A DNA stretch of 64,000 bases from Curtobacterium sp. VKM Ac-2865 (GCF_015350905.1 NZ_JADKRZ010000005.1:248001-312000), one strand, 5' to 3'; positions 36,478 through 45,512 are shown, counted from the first letter of the stretch. Translations and numbers: made by a program. The notes: generated by a model from the sequence alone, not told the origin.

Positions 36478-37392
36478 TCAGTTCCCCTGGTCCATCCGGT
36501 CCATGAAGGACCGCATCGCGTCCGCGAGACGGCTGGGCGCCTCCATCGCGACGTGGTGGCCGACACCGTCGAGCAGCACGGCCTCGACCCGGTCGGTGAT
36601 CGACCGCATCCCGTCGGCCGTGGTCGGCATGCCCATCCCGTCGACCGCCAGCACCGGGACCTGGAGGCCGGCGGAGGCGGCGAGCGCTCGGAGCTCGTCT
36701 CCGTCGGCGAGCGCTGAGGCGTACAGCCCCTGTGGACCGGCCCACGCGCCGGGCTGCGAGTAGGCACGGACGAGTTCGGTGATGTCGGCCGGGGTCACCG
36801 CGTCCGCGACGGTGGTGAGGTGGGGGAACCACATCTGCGTCAGGAACGCACGCACCCTGTCGGTGAAGACGAACTCTGCGACGCCCGGGGTCGCGATCGC
36901 TCCGATGTGCCAGGCGCCGCCGTTCCGGACGTCGGCCAGCTGCTCCAGCCCGAAGCCGGAGACGAGCGTCTCCACGGCGATGAGGCTGCGCACGTCCTCC
37001 GGGTGCTCGGCGGCGAGCCGGAAGACGGTGTTGCCGGCGATGTCCTGGCCGAGGAGGTGGACCGGACCGAGTCCGAGCCGGGCGATGAGCGCATGGAGGG
37101 TCACGGCTGCCGCGGCACTGCTGTGGGCAGCTGGTCGCTCGCCGTCCTGCAGGACGGAGCCGCCGAACCCAGGGAGGTCGACCGCGATGACCCGGTGCTC
37201 GGCCGCGAGGAGCGGGATCAGCTGTCGGAAGACCCACCACGTCTCCGGGAAGCCGTGGACCAGGAGGACCGGGGAACCGCCCGCTCCCCCGGACACCCAG
37301 TGCAGGGGTTGCCCGTTCACCTGCTCGACGTGGTGCTCGACGCCCTCGATGGTCGATGGACGCTGTTCGACATGCTGCTGATTGGTAACCAT
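36478..37392 (-). CDS. Alpha/beta hydrolase, epoxide-hydrolase-like
   Basis: A 304-residue alpha/beta hydrolase. Key segments are the oxyanion [18 protein letters not shown] (epoxide-hydrolase-like HGxP) and [12 protein letters not shown]. The nucleophile elbow [15 protein letters not shown] places Asp rather than Ser at the nucleophile position (GQDIAG), as in epoxide hydrolases and dehalogenases. The His is in [16 protein letters not shown] 37392 is chosen because the upstream TTG frame runs through the operator. The divergent MarR gene is its likely regulator. Confidence 0.85.
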   Translation of the reverse strand: MVTNQQHVEQRPSTIEGVEHHVEQVNGQPLHWVSGGAGGSPVLLVHGFPETWWVFRQLIPLLAAEHRVIAVDLPGFGGSVLQDGERPAAHSSAAAAVTLHALIARLGLGPVHLLGQDIAGNTVFRLAAEHPEDVRSLIAVETLVSGFGLEQLADVRNGGAWHIGAIATPGVAEFVFTDRVRAFLTQMWFPHLTTVADAVTPADITELVRAYSQPGAWAGPQGLYASALADGDELRALAASAGLQVPVLAVDGMGMPTTADGMRSITDRVEAVLLDGVGHHVAMEAPSRLADAMRSFMDRMDQGN

Positions 37393-37426
37393 GTTGTCAT
37401 TCTGAGCGGCAGACAACCGGGTTGTC
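37384..37426. promoter_or_regulatory. MarR operators between hydrolase and marR genes
   Basis: GACAACCGGGTTGTC (37412-37426) is a perfect 15-bp palindrome. GGTAACCATGTTGTC (37384-37398) is a related, weaker site that covers the hydrolase start. They sit in the 61-bp divergent space, so MarR binding could control both directions. Confidence 0.72.
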
Positions 37427-37453
37427 AATCCATCGGACGACTAGCGTCAGAGG

Positions 37454-37909
37454 ATGGAGACGTCACGAGGAGCGCGACTGGCCAGCCAGCTGCTCAAGGC
37501 CTTCACCGCGATGTCGGCCGAGGTCACCGACGACCTGGCCGACCGAGGCAACCCCGGCGCCACCCCGGCACTGCACTTCGCGATGGAGGCCATCGAGCAC
37601 GGCGCGTCCGACGCATCGGCACTGGGGCGCGCGCTCGGCATCTCACGGCAGGCTGCCGCGAAGACCATACGGTCGCTCGAGGACCTCGGCTATGTCGACC
37701 GCGGGATCGACGAGGGGGACGCTCGCCGACGGCCGCTCCGGGTCACGGACCGCGGCAGGGACTGGACCGCACTCGGAGCAGCGGCGTTCGAACGAATCCT
37801 CGAGCGCCTCGAGGCCAGCGAGGGCGCCGAACACGTGGCCGTCCTCGAACAGCTGCTCGAGCGGATCCCCGAGATCACCTCACCCGGGGCCGATGGGCCG
37901 CTGCCATGA
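37454..37909 (+). CDS. MarR family regulator
   Basis: A 151-residue protein with a winged helix-turn-helix ([50 protein letters not shown]), typical of MarR. N- and C-terminal helices form the dimer interface. The length is standard (about 140-160). It is followed by an isochorismatase-like gene 7 bp later and is divergent to an epoxide-hydrolase-like gene. Both are plausible targets. Confidence 0.9.
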   Translation: METSRGARLASQLLKAFTAMSAEVTDDLADRGNPGATPALHFAMEAIEHGASDASALGRALGISRQAAAKTIRSLEDLGYVDRGIDEGDARRRPLRVTDRGRDWTALGAAAFERILERLEASEGAEHVAVLEQLLERIPEITSPGADGPLP

Positions 37910-37916
37910 TGAGACG

Positions 37917-38462
37917 GTGAGCAGATCGAGCGTCGTCGTCGTGATCGACATGCAGGTCGGCGTCCTCGACGGGTGCTTCGACGCCGACGGGGTGACCCGC
38001 CGCGCCGCGTCGCTCGTTGAGCGTGCACGTGCTGCCGGTGTCCCGGTGGTCTGGGTGCAGGACCACGACGACTTCCCCGAGGGGACTCCGGAGTGGGAGC
38101 TCGCGGCACCGCTCGGACGGCTGGTGGGCGAACCGCTCATCAGGAAGACCCGGCGCGACGCGTTCGTCGGAACGGACTTCGCCGAGGTCCTCGCCGAGCT
38201 GGGCGCGACGCACCTCGTCGTGGCCGGCGCGCAGACGGACTACTGCGTCCGCACCACGACCCAGTCGGCCGCGGTCCGTGGGTTCGACGTCACGCTGGTC
38301 GGTGACGCACACACGACCGTCGATGCCGAGCACGAGGGCGTGGCGATCACCGCGCAGCAGATCGTCGCGCACACGAACATGTACTTCTCCGGCCTGCGGT
38401 ACCCGGGGCTCGACTTCGGCGTCGAACGGCACGACCAGGTCGAACTCATCTCGACGCGCTGA
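37917..38462 (+). CDS. Isochorismatase-like cysteine hydrolase
   Basis: A 181-residue cysteine hydrolase. The catalytic triad is visible: Asp in [14 protein letters not shown], Lys in [10 protein letters not shown] and Cys in [18 protein letters not shown]. These proteins (nicotinamidase, ureidoacrylate hydrolase and others) act on amides; the substrate is unknown here. The start is GTG 37917, since the open frame further upstream runs through marR in another phase. It lies 7 bp after marR and is probably co-transcribed. Confidence 0.88.
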   Translation: MSRSSVVVVIDMQVGVLDGCFDADGVTRRAASLVERARAAGVPVVWVQDHDDFPEGTPEWELAAPLGRLVGEPLIRKTRRDAFVGTDFAEVLAELGATHLVVAGAQTDYCVRTTTQSAAVRGFDVTLVGDAHTTVDAEHEGVAITAQQIVAHTNMYFSGLRYPGLDFGVERHDQVELISTR

Positions 38463-38492
38463 CACTCAGAGGACCGGTCGCGCCCCGGTGGG

Positions 38493-39089
38493 TCAGGAGC
38501 GCTGCGTGCCGAGGTCGAGCACCTGGGCGAACGCGGCGCGGGTGTCGCGGACGAGTGCCGCCGGGCGATCGGACGACGCACGAGCCGCCGCCGAGCAGGC
38601 CAGTGCGATCTGACCGGCGAGCCGCGCGGCGCCCTCGTCCCACCCGGCGTCCACCAGGAGGTCCCCGAGCCGCCGGGCGATGAGCTGGGCCTTCGCTGCG
38701 CTGCGTCCCCGGAGCTCGATGCTGCCCTCGACGAGCTGCTCGTGACGGCGGTGCTCCTCGGGGTCCTCGGTGATGCGCTCGGTCAGCTGCAGGACGAGCG
38801 GCTGCACTGCCTGCAGTGCCGCTCGCACCGATCGGTCATCGCTCGGGACCGCGCCGAGCCCCTCGGCCGTCAACGCGCTGAGGAGCGCTTCCTCACGAGC
38901 GAAGACGACCTCCTGCTTGTCGCCGAAGTGACGGAAGAACGTGGTCCGGCCGACCTCCGCCCGCTCGGCGATGTCGGACACCGAGACGCTGTCGAAGCCG
39001 CGCTCCGCGAACAGGTCCGCCGCCGCCCGCACGATGCGCTCCCGCGCCGCCTGCTGCTTGCGCTCGATGAGGGACAGAGCAGAGGTCAT
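38493..39089 (-). CDS. TetR/AcrR family regulator
   Basis: A 198-residue regulator with the HTH segment RERIVRAAADLFAERGFDSVSVSDIAERAEVGRTTFFRHFGDKQEVVFA, a close match to the TetR consensus. The C-terminal domain is helical. It lies divergent to a SnoaL-like gene, with a palindromic site between them. The ATG at 39089 gives a normal N-terminus. Confidence 0.9.
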   Translation of the reverse strand: MTSALSLIERKQQAARERIVRAAADLFAERGFDSVSVSDIAERAEVGRTTFFRHFGDKQEVVFAREEALLSALTAEGLGAVPSDDRSVRAALQAVQPLVLQLTERITEDPEEHRRHEQLVEGSIELRGRSAAKAQLIARRLGDLLVDAGWDEGAARLAGQIALACSAAARASSDRPAALVRDTRAAFAQVLDLGTQRS

Positions 39090-39154
39090 GCGTCGAGCGT
39101 ACCGAGCGGTGGCGATTACCGGGTCGCAATCCTGATTGGTATTGCGTTCTGTTC

Positions 39155-39167
39155 GGTACTGAGTACC
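39155..39167. promoter_or_regulatory. TetR operator between tetR and SnoaL-like genes
   Basis: GGTACTGAGTACC is a perfect palindrome with a 1-nt centre, 48 bp before the SnoaL-like ATG. A related GGTATT lies 18 bp upstream. It is a likely site for the divergent TetR. Confidence 0.6.
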
Positions 39168-39215
39168 ATCAGCAATGTCGACCGCTCCAGGTCGACCTCA
39201 TCGAGAGGACGAACC

Positions 39216-39623
39216 ATGGACATCGAGGACCGCTGGGCGATCGCGGAGACACTGAGTCGGGTGGGGCACGTCTTCGACGACGGCCGGTTCGACGAGATCG
39301 ACACCGTCTTCACCGCCGACGTCGTCTATGACATGAGTGCCGTGGGGATGCCGGTGCTCACGGGCATCAGCGCTGCGCGGGAACTGGCGGAGACGATGGG
39401 CCCACGCGGCCCGATCGCCCACTTCGTCAGCAACCTGGTCATCACCGATCCGGTGGACGACGGCGTGGTCGTGGACTCCAAGGGCCTCATGCTCATGGCG
39501 GACCAGACGCTCACCGCGGTCGTGCACCACGACGTGCTCCGTCGTGAGCCGACCGGGTGGCGCATCGCCCGACGACGCATCGTCCCCCAGCGCGTCGACG
39601 CGGTGAGCAGCGACAGAACCTAA
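39216..39623 (+). CDS. SnoaL-like / NTF2-fold protein
   Basis: A 135-residue protein of the nuclear-transport-factor-2 fold. Features are MDIEDRWAIAETLSRVGHVFDDGRFDEIDTVFTADVVYDMS at the N-terminus, IAHFVSNLVI in the middle and WRIARRRIVPQ at the end. Such proteins are small cyclases, isomerases or hydroxylase partners. The divergent TetR probably regulates it. The DUF5997 gene begins 9 bp later. Confidence 0.8.
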   Translation: MDIEDRWAIAETLSRVGHVFDDGRFDEIDTVFTADVVYDMSAVGMPVLTGISAARELAETMGPRGPIAHFVSNLVITDPVDDGVVVDSKGLMLMADQTLTAVVHHDVLRREPTGWRIARRRIVPQRVDAVSSDRT

Positions 39624-39632
39624 CCTGGGGAG

Positions 39633-39995
39633 ATGCTGTCCCGCCGCGATGCCGCCGTCCGCCTCGACATCCCCATCGAGATGGCGACCCACCACGGGAT
39701 CCCGTCGCGCCTGAGCGAGGCCGAACTCCAGGCCATCGAGCAGGACCCGCCCGCCTGGCTCGTGCAGTCCCGCGCGAACCGGACGGGCGCCAAGAAGGTC
39801 TGGGTCCACCTCGAGTGCTCGGTCTGCGGCTACTCCGAAGAGGCACGACCCAAGAAGTGGTGGCCGGACTGGGACCACCTGATGTGCGACTACCACGCGC
39901 CGTACCAGGCGCCCGACCCCACCACTGGGTTCGTGCGGCGCGAGGTCGACGGCGTGGGCAGCCGGTTCGTCGCCCTCGTCGATGAGCGGCCGTAG
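39633..39995 (+). CDS. DUF5997 family protein
   Basis: A 120-residue protein recognised as DUF5997-like: RRDAAVRLDIP at the start, then LEAIEQDPPAWLVQSRANR-like text (here AELQAIEQDPPAWLVQSRAN) and WVHLECSVCGYSEEARPKKWWPDWDHLMCDYHAP. Cysteines in CSVCG and a later C-x-x-H could bind a metal. Function is unknown. It follows the SnoaL-like gene by 9 bp and is probably in the same transcript. Confidence 0.7.
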   Translation: MLSRRDAAVRLDIPIEMATHHGIPSRLSEAELQAIEQDPPAWLVQSRANRTGAKKVWVHLECSVCGYSEEARPKKWWPDWDHLMCDYHAPYQAPDPTTGFVRREVDGVGSRFVALVDERP

Positions 39996-40111
39996 TCGGT
40001 CAGCGTTCGTGTCCACCGAGCGCCCGTGCCGGAACTCCTGGGTACGCTGACCTGCGCCCGCCCCCACCAGCCGATGCTCGGATCAGGAACACTCCCAGGA
40101 GGAGGTACGAG

Positions 40112-41041
40112 ATGCTCGTCGATGCGAGGTTCGCGACGCACGACCGCGACGAGGCACAGGAACTCGTCCAACGGGTCTACCCGGGCAGCGCCTTCCGCGA
40201 GTACGTGGCGCCCTTCACGTACAAGCAGCGCGTCGTCGGCGACAGCGACGCGGTGAGCATCGCCCGGTTCGAGGTGAGCTCGCGGTCGGAGCTGGCCGTC
40301 CGCTTCGACGGCGTGGTCGGCATCGGGATGGCGACCGGTGGGGACTACCGCGCCGCGAGCAACGACGAACCCCTCGACACGGCGAAGCCCTTCCTGCTCC
40401 GTCCCGGGATCGCTCGGTCGTGGTCGTCGGACCACCGCCTGATGGTGGTCAACCTCGACGTCGGCGCACTCGCCCGACATGTCGGAGCCGACACCCAGGG
40501 CGCGCCCCTCGTGACGGCGTCCTCGGAACCGCTCACCGACGCGGCGGCGAGCTACTGGTGCCACGTCGCCCGGCACGCTGCGAATGTCTTCTCGAGCTCG
40601 GCCCTCAGCGGCTATGCACTCATCCACAAGGCGACGACCGACCTCGTCCTGGCCTCGGCTGTGGACGCCTTCGGCATGACGGTCGAACAGGTCGGCTCCC
40701 CTGCCTGCGACGCCGCCTTGCCCACCGCGGTCCGTCGTGCGGCACAGTTCATCGAGGACAACGCCGCCGCGCCGATCGGCATCGTGGAGATCGCCGAGGC
40801 CGCACGGATGAGCGTCCGGGGTGTCCAGCTGGTGTTCCGGCGGACCCTCGACACGACGCCGACGGAGTACCTGCGGCGAGCGCGCCTGCGTCACGCCCGA
40901 GAGCACCTGGCGAGGTCCACCCCGGCCGAGACGACCGTCACCGAGGTGGCACGCGTGTGGGGCTTCACCAACCTCAGTCGCTTCAGCACGACCTACCGCC
41001 AGGCGTACGACGAGTCCCCGCGGCAGACGCTCGAGCGCTGA
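40112..41041 (+). CDS. AraC family regulator
   Basis: A 309-residue regulator. The N-terminal domain resembles AraC-binding-like sensors (FREYVAPFTYKQRVVGDSDAVSIARFEV). The C-terminal domain has two helix-turn-helix motifs: IGIVEIAEAARMSVRGVQLVFRRTL and TTVTEVARVWGFTNLSRFSTTYRQAYDESP. The ATG at 40112 is preceded by GGAGGAGG. Its 3' end overlaps, in antisense, the extended tail of the FAD monooxygenase by 59 bp. The target is unknown. Confidence 0.9.
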   Translation: MLVDARFATHDRDEAQELVQRVYPGSAFREYVAPFTYKQRVVGDSDAVSIARFEVSSRSELAVRFDGVVGIGMATGGDYRAASNDEPLDTAKPFLLRPGIARSWSSDHRLMVVNLDVGALARHVGADTQGAPLVTASSEPLTDAAASYWCHVARHAANVFSSSALSGYALIHKATTDLVLASAVDAFGMTVEQVGSPACDAALPTAVRRAAQFIEDNAAAPIGIVEIAEAARMSVRGVQLVFRRTLDTTPTEYLRRARLRHAREHLARSTPAETTVTEVARVWGFTNLSRFSTTYRQAYDESPRQTLER

Positions 41042-42497
41042 GCCGGTCGCCGCCATGCCGACATCGTCCTGGACGCAGCGCGCACCGGGGAGACGCCTGA
41101 CGCAGGATCGGCGGCCCCGCAGCGCAGCACAGGATGATCGGTTCGGTTCCACGAGCAGCCTGCCCGATCATGGAGAGGCCTCGATCCGGTCGTTCAGGGA
41201 CGGTCGAGAAGAGGGGCGGGGAGCCAACCACTCCCCGCCTCTTCCTCCTGCATCGGCCGCGTCCGCCTCGGTGGGCAGCGGCGTTCGATCGCCAGCGCCC
41301 GGCTTCCTCGTCGAAGTCGGGGATGCTGTCGGGGTCCGGGCCGCCGACGGCGTAGTGCTCCACGATGGCGTCGTTCGCAGCCCTGCCCATCGCTGCGCCG
41401 CGAGCCGTCATGACGGACTCGAAGTTCCGGACGGCGACGTCGAGATCCGTCCCTGCGCGGAGTGCCCCGACGACGGCGTGGGCGAGTTCGGCGCCGTCGA
41501 GGAGCGCGAGGTTGACGCCGTTCCCTCCGAAGGGCGACATGACGTGGGCGGCGTCGCCGAGCAGCGTGACGCCCTCCCGGTGCTCCCACGTGGTCGGGGT
41601 CGGCAGCGCGTGGATCGGCCGGTTGGGGAGGGCGCCCTCGGACTCGTCGATCACGCGCAGGAGCTCGGGCGCGAACTCCGAGAAGCGCTCCAGCAGGACC
41701 TGTCGGACCCGCTCGGTGTCGGTTGCGGTCGTGCCGTTGGCGTCGAGGACGCCGCCACGGCCGTCGGGAGCGCCGAGCCCCGCCGTCGCGAGCCAGTCGA
41801 GCTCGGTCCGGAACGAGATGTAGCCGCGGACGACGTCGCCGCTGTTGCGCTGCAGCACGAGGGTCTTGCCGTCGCCGCTGGCCCACATGTGGCCGTCGCC
41901 GACGAGCACGGCGATCTCCGGGTGCCGCTCGGTGACGTCCGTGAAGAGGGCCTCGACGAACGTGACCCCGGTGTACCGCGGGACGGCGTCGGTGAGGGCT
42001 GCCCGGACGCGCGACCAGGCACCGTCGGCACCGATGACGAGGTCGGCAGTCGTGGTCGTGCCGTCGGCGAACGACAGGGTGCGGCCGTCGACGTCCACCA
42101 GGCGGTCTCCCCAGCGGATGGTGTCCGGCGCGAGGGACGCAGCGAGCATCGCGTGGAGCTGCGACCGGTCGATCTCGGGTGCGGCGGTCTCCCCCGGCGC
42201 CGGGTGCTGCTCGGCGACGACCGTGCCGCTCGGGTCGAGGAGACGGTGAGCCTGTCCCTCCGGACGCGCCAGCGCGAGGAACTGGTCGGTGAGGCCGGCG
42301 TCCTCGATCGCGATCTGGCCGGAGTCGGCGTGCAGGTCGAGCGTGCCGCCCTGCGTCCGGGACGCCAGCGATGCGTCCGCGTCGTGGACGGTGACCGCGA
42401 CGCCACCGAGTTGCAGGATGCGTGCCGCGAGCAGGCCGCCGGGGCCCGCGCCGATGATCGCGACCGATGGATGGGTGGTGCGGGTCTGTGTGGTCAT
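40983..42497 (-). CDS. FAD-dependent monooxygenase with read-through C-terminus
   Basis: A 504-residue frame. Residues 1 to about 400 are a class A flavin monooxygenase, TetX-like: GxGxxG motif VAIIGAGPGGLLAARIL, the DG motif in VIGADGAWSRVRAAL, and the FAD-binding VTLLGDAAHVMSPFGGNGVNLAL. The usual length is about 380-400. After PDSIPDFDEEAGRWRSN the remaining ~100 residues are Arg/Cys/Pro-rich and unrelated, and they translate through a terminator hairpin at 41208-41244 and into the antisense of araC. The native stop has probably been lost by a substitution or frameshift. The divergent TetR gene with two operators regulates it. Confidence 0.8.
   Translation of the reverse strand: MTTQTRTTHPSVAIIGAGPGGLLAARILQLGGVAVTVHDADASLASRTQGGTLDLHADSGQIAIEDAGLTDQFLALARPEGQAHRLLDPSGTVVAEQHPAPGETAAPEIDRSQLHAMLAASLAPDTIRWGDRLVDVDGRTLSFADGTTTTADLVIGADGAWSRVRAALTDAVPRYTGVTFVEALFTDVTERHPEIAVLVGDGHMWASGDGKTLVLQRNSGDVVRGYISFRTELDWLATAGLGAPDGRGGVLDANGTTATDTERVRQVLLERFSEFAPELLRVIDESEGALPNRPIHALPTPTTWEHREGVTLLGDAAHVMSPFGGNGVNLALLDGAELAHAVVGALRAGTDLDVAVRNFESVMTARGAAMGRAANDAIVEHYAVGGPDPDSIPDFDEEAGRWRSNAAAHRGGRGRCRRKRRGVVGSPPLFSTVPERPDRGLSMIGQAARGTEPIILCCAAGPPILRQASPRCALRPGRCRHGGDRLSARASAAGTRRTPGGRSC
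41208..41244 (-). terminator. Terminator hairpin inside the FAD monooxygenase frame
   Basis: GAAGAGGGGCGGGGAG (41208-41223) pairs with CTCCCCGCCTCTTC (41231-41244, one or two bulges) across a 7-nt loop. It is located where a terminator for the monooxygenase gene would be expected, but the open frame continues past it. Confidence 0.75.
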
Positions 42498-42519
42498 GAT
42501 GGGCTCCGTTCGGCTCCTT

Positions 42520-42571
42520 ACCGAACGATCGTTCGGTAGTCGTGACGATACTGACCGAACGACCGTTCGGC
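42520..42571. promoter_or_regulatory. Paired TetR operators
   Basis: ACCGAACGATCGTTCGGT (42520-42537) is a perfect 18-bp palindrome. ACCGAACGACCGTTCGGC (42554-42571) differs at two positions. Centres are 34 bp apart. They occupy the 89-bp region between the FAD monooxygenase and the tetR genes. Confidence 0.85.
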
Positions 42572-42586
42572 AAGTAGGCTGTTCCC

Positions 42587-43189
42587 ATGGAGAACGAGAA
42601 GCGCCGCCCCGGGAGCGAGACCCGCTCGGAGATCCTCCGAGTGGCCCTCGAGCTGTTCACCGACCGCGGCTTCGAGGGGGCGTCGATCCGCGACCTCGCC
42701 GAGGCCGTCGGCATGACGAAGTCGTCGCTCTACTACCACTTCGCCAGCAAGGACGCGATCCTCGCCGCCCTCATGGAGAACCGGCGCGACGAGGTCGACG
42801 ACCTGCTCACCTGGGTGGACGACCAGCCCCGGACGCCCGACCTGCTCCGTCGGACGGCGTTGCGGTGGGTCGACTCGACGGGCGAGGAGCGGCTGCAGGG
42901 GATGCGCTTCGCGCACGCCAACGGGCCGGTGATGCAGCGGCTCGCGGCGGACGGCACGGATCGACGGTCCCTGTTCGGCGTGGTGATCGACCGGGTCCTG
43001 CCCGGATCGGCGACGGTGCCCGAGCGGCTCCGGGCGCAGATTGCGTTCGACAGCGTCAGCGCCGCACTCTTCGCCGCGCAGGGCACCACCGCGTCGGACG
43101 CCGAACTCCTGGCGGCGGCGCGGGAGGTCACGATGCGCCTGACCGACGACGCCCTGGCCGGACACGAGCGTCCCCGGAGGACCGCATGA
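42587..43189 (+). CDS. TetR/AcrR family regulator
   Basis: A 200-residue regulator with the HTH segment ETRSEILRVALELFTDRGFEGASIRDLAEAVGMTKSSLYYHFASKDAIL. The C-terminal domain is helical. It lies 15 bp after the second operator and is coupled by ATGA overlap to the downstream sarcosine-oxidase-like gene. It probably represses both that operon and the divergent monooxygenase. Confidence 0.93.
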   Translation: MENEKRRPGSETRSEILRVALELFTDRGFEGASIRDLAEAVGMTKSSLYYHFASKDAILAALMENRRDEVDDLLTWVDDQPRTPDLLRRTALRWVDSTGEERLQGMRFAHANGPVMQRLAADGTDRRSLFGVVIDRVLPGSATVPERLRAQIAFDSVSAALFAAQGTTASDAELLAAAREVTMRLTDDALAGHERPRRTA

Positions 43190-44298
43190 TGCACGCTGCG
43201 TTCGACCACGTCGTCATCGGGGGCGGGGTCGTCGGCGCCGCGACCGCACGGTCCCTGGCCGCCCGGGGCGAGCACGTCCTGCTCGTCGAGCAGCACGGTC
43301 GCGGGCACGACCACGGCTCCTCGCACGGTGCCAGCCGCATCTTCCGCATGGGCTACGCAGACCCCCAGTACGTCGCGCTCTGCCAGCAGGCCCTCGAGGC
43401 CTGGGTCGCACTCGAGTCGGCGAGCGGCCGGACGCTGCTCGACCGCACCGGCGCCGTCGACCACGGCCGACCGGAGCAGGTCGACGCCATCGCCCGGGAG
43501 CTCGCCGCGGCGGGCATCGCCCACGAACGGCTCACGCCCGAGCAGGCAGCAGCGCGCTGGCCGGGGCTGGCGTTCGAGGGGCACGTCCTCACCCATGCCT
43601 CCGCCGGTCGGATCCGCTCGGCCGACACCGTCGAGGCGCTGCTCGACCTGGCGGCTGCGGACGGCGCCGAGCTCCGGTTCGACACGCGGGTCACCGGCGT
43701 CGAGGACCACGGGGACACCGTGACGCTGACCCTCGACGGCCCGGACGGCTCCACGACGGTGACCGCACCGAGCGTCGTGGCGGCGGTCGGGTCCTGGGCC
43801 CCCGCGCTGGTCGGCGAGCTGTTCCGGGGACGCAGGGCGAGCCTCCCGGCCATCCGCGTCACCCAGGAGCAGCCCGCCCACTTCCCCAGCCACCTGCCGG
43901 ACGCCGCGTGGCCGAGCTTCGTGCACTGGCCGGAGGACGGCCCTGACGTGTACGGCCTGCTCACCCCCGGCGAGGGCGTCAAGGTCGGGTTCCACGGCAC
44001 CGGCCCCGTCGTCGACCCGGACCAGCGGGACCGCACGCCCGTGCCCGAGGAGCTCGAGCGGCTGCAGGCGTACGTGGCGCGCTTCGTGCCGGGGGTCGAC
44101 GCGAGCCGGCCCGACCCGATCAGCTGCCTGTACGACAACTCCCCCGATGACGACTTCGTGATCGACCGGCGCGGACCGGTCACGGTCGCGACGGGGTTCT
44201 CGGGGCACGGGTTCAAGTTCGCGCCGCTGCTCGGGGCGATGGTCGCGGACCTGGCGACCGGCGGCGCCCCGCACCCGCGGTTCGCGCTGACCGGCTGA
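43186..44298 (+). CDS. Monomeric sarcosine oxidase / N-methyltryptophan oxidase-like enzyme
   Basis: A 370-residue FAD-dependent amine oxidase. The N-terminal GxGxxG is DHVVIGGGVVGAATARSLAARGE, followed by HGASRIFRMGYADPQYVALC (typical of MSOX/SolA). The C-terminal ISCLYDNSPDDDFVID carries Cys 314, equivalent to the covalent FAD attachment Cys of MSOX, then TGFSGHGFKFAPLLG. It oxidises a secondary amine (sarcosine, N-methyl amino acid or similar) with O2. The start ATG overlaps the tetR stop; CCGGAGG lies upstream. Confidence 0.9.
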   Translation: MMHAAFDHVVIGGGVVGAATARSLAARGEHVLLVEQHGRGHDHGSSHGASRIFRMGYADPQYVALCQQALEAWVALESASGRTLLDRTGAVDHGRPEQVDAIARELAAAGIAHERLTPEQAAARWPGLAFEGHVLTHASAGRIRSADTVEALLDLAAADGAELRFDTRVTGVEDHGDTVTLTLDGPDGSTTVTAPSVVAAVGSWAPALVGELFRGRRASLPAIRVTQEQPAHFPSHLPDAAWPSFVHWPEDGPDVYGLLTPGEGVKVGFHGTGPVVDPDQRDRTPVPEELERLQAYVARFVPGVDASRPDPISCLYDNSPDDDFVIDRRGPVTVATGFSGHGFKFAPLLGAMVADLATGGAPHPRFALTG

Positions 44299-44332
44299 CC
44301 CGGCTGACCCGGCTGACCGCTAGCGTTGCTAC

Positions 44333-45436
44333 GTGCATGTCGTCGTCGCGCCGGACTCGTTCAAGGGGACGGCCACCGCTGCCGCCGTCGCCGCCGCCAT
44401 CGGGGACGGGTGGCTCGCAGCCCGGCCGGACGACACGGTGACCCTGCTGCCGATGGCCGACGGCGGGGAGGGCACCCTCGACGCGTTCGCCGCTGCTGTT
44501 CCCGGGTCCCGTCGTGTGCCGGTCAGGGTGACCGGGCCCGCTGGTGCCCCGGTGGACGCCGAGTGGCTCGCGCTGCCCGACGGACGTGCGGTGGTCGAGC
44601 TCGCGGTGACGAGCGGGCTGCCGCTGCTGTCGACGCTCGAACCCGACGCCGCGCAGACGACCGGGTTCGGTGAGGCCATCGCCGCCGCGCTCGACGCCGG
44701 GGCGACGGGGCTGGTGCTCGGGATCGGCGGGAGCGCGTCGACCGACGGCGGGGCGGGGCTGCTCGGGGCGCTCGGGCTCGGGGGTGTCGGGGCGAGCGAC
44801 GGCTCGCCACTGGGCGCGGGCGGCGGCTCGCTGCTCGACGGGCTCGACGGGCTCGGGGCCCTGACCACGTCGACGCTCCGGCCGCTGCCACCACTCGGCG
44901 TCACCGTCCTGACCGACGTGACGTCACCGCTCCTCGGCCCGACCGGTGCCGCCGCGGTGTTCGGCCCGCAGAAGGGCGTCACACCCGACCGGGTGCCGGT
45001 GCACGAGGCCCGGCTGGCCGCCTGGGCCGCGCGCTTCCCCGACGTCGACCCGACGACACCCGGCGCCGGTGCCGCGGGCGGGGCCGGCTTCGGCCTGCTG
45101 GTGTGGGGCGCGACACTGGCGCGGGGCGCCGGTGCGGTGGCCGCCGTGCTCGGGCTGCCGGACGTGGTCGCGACCGCCGACGTGGTTGTCACCGGCGAGG
45201 GACGCTTCGACGGGCAGTCCGCCGCGGGCAAGGTCGCGTCGGTCGTGTGCGCGATGGCCGAGGGGCGCCGGCGGATGCTCGTCGCGGGGGCGATCGACGC
45301 GCCGGTGGACGACTTCGACGCTGCGGCCTCACTCACGGTGATCGCGACGCAGACCACCGGCGAGCCGTCGGACGCGATGACCGACCCGTTGCGCTTCGCC
45401 CGGATCGCCGGGCAGCGGTTGGCCGCGCGGGCGTAG
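44333..45436 (+). CDS. Glycerate 2-kinase (type II, GarK-like)
   Basis: A 367-residue glycerate kinase. The N-terminal VVVAPDSFKGTATAAAVAAAI is the family signature. LVLGIGGSASTDGGAGLLGALG lies near 130, DVTSPLLGPTGAAAVFGPQKG near 195, and VVVTGEGRFDGQSAAGKV near 290. The length fits (about 370-380). The start is GTG 44333. Three copies of CGGCTGACC precede it after the oxidase stop. It phosphorylates glycerate from glyoxylate or serine metabolism. Confidence 0.92.
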   Translation: MHVVVAPDSFKGTATAAAVAAAIGDGWLAARPDDTVTLLPMADGGEGTLDAFAAAVPGSRRVPVRVTGPAGAPVDAEWLALPDGRAVVELAVTSGLPLLSTLEPDAAQTTGFGEAIAAALDAGATGLVLGIGGSASTDGGAGLLGALGLGGVGASDGSPLGAGGGSLLDGLDGLGALTTSTLRPLPPLGVTVLTDVTSPLLGPTGAAAVFGPQKGVTPDRVPVHEARLAAWAARFPDVDPTTPGAGAAGGAGFGLLVWGATLARGAGAVAAVLGLPDVVATADVVVTGEGRFDGQSAAGKVASVVCAMAEGRRRMLVAGAIDAPVDDFDAAASLTVIATQTTGEPSDAMTDPLRFARIAGQRLAARA

Positions 45437-45512
45437 GTGCTGACCGGCACGCAGCAGAACCACGCCCGAGCGACGGCACGGGCAGCACAGCCGCACTGCG
45501 TACGGTGGAGCC

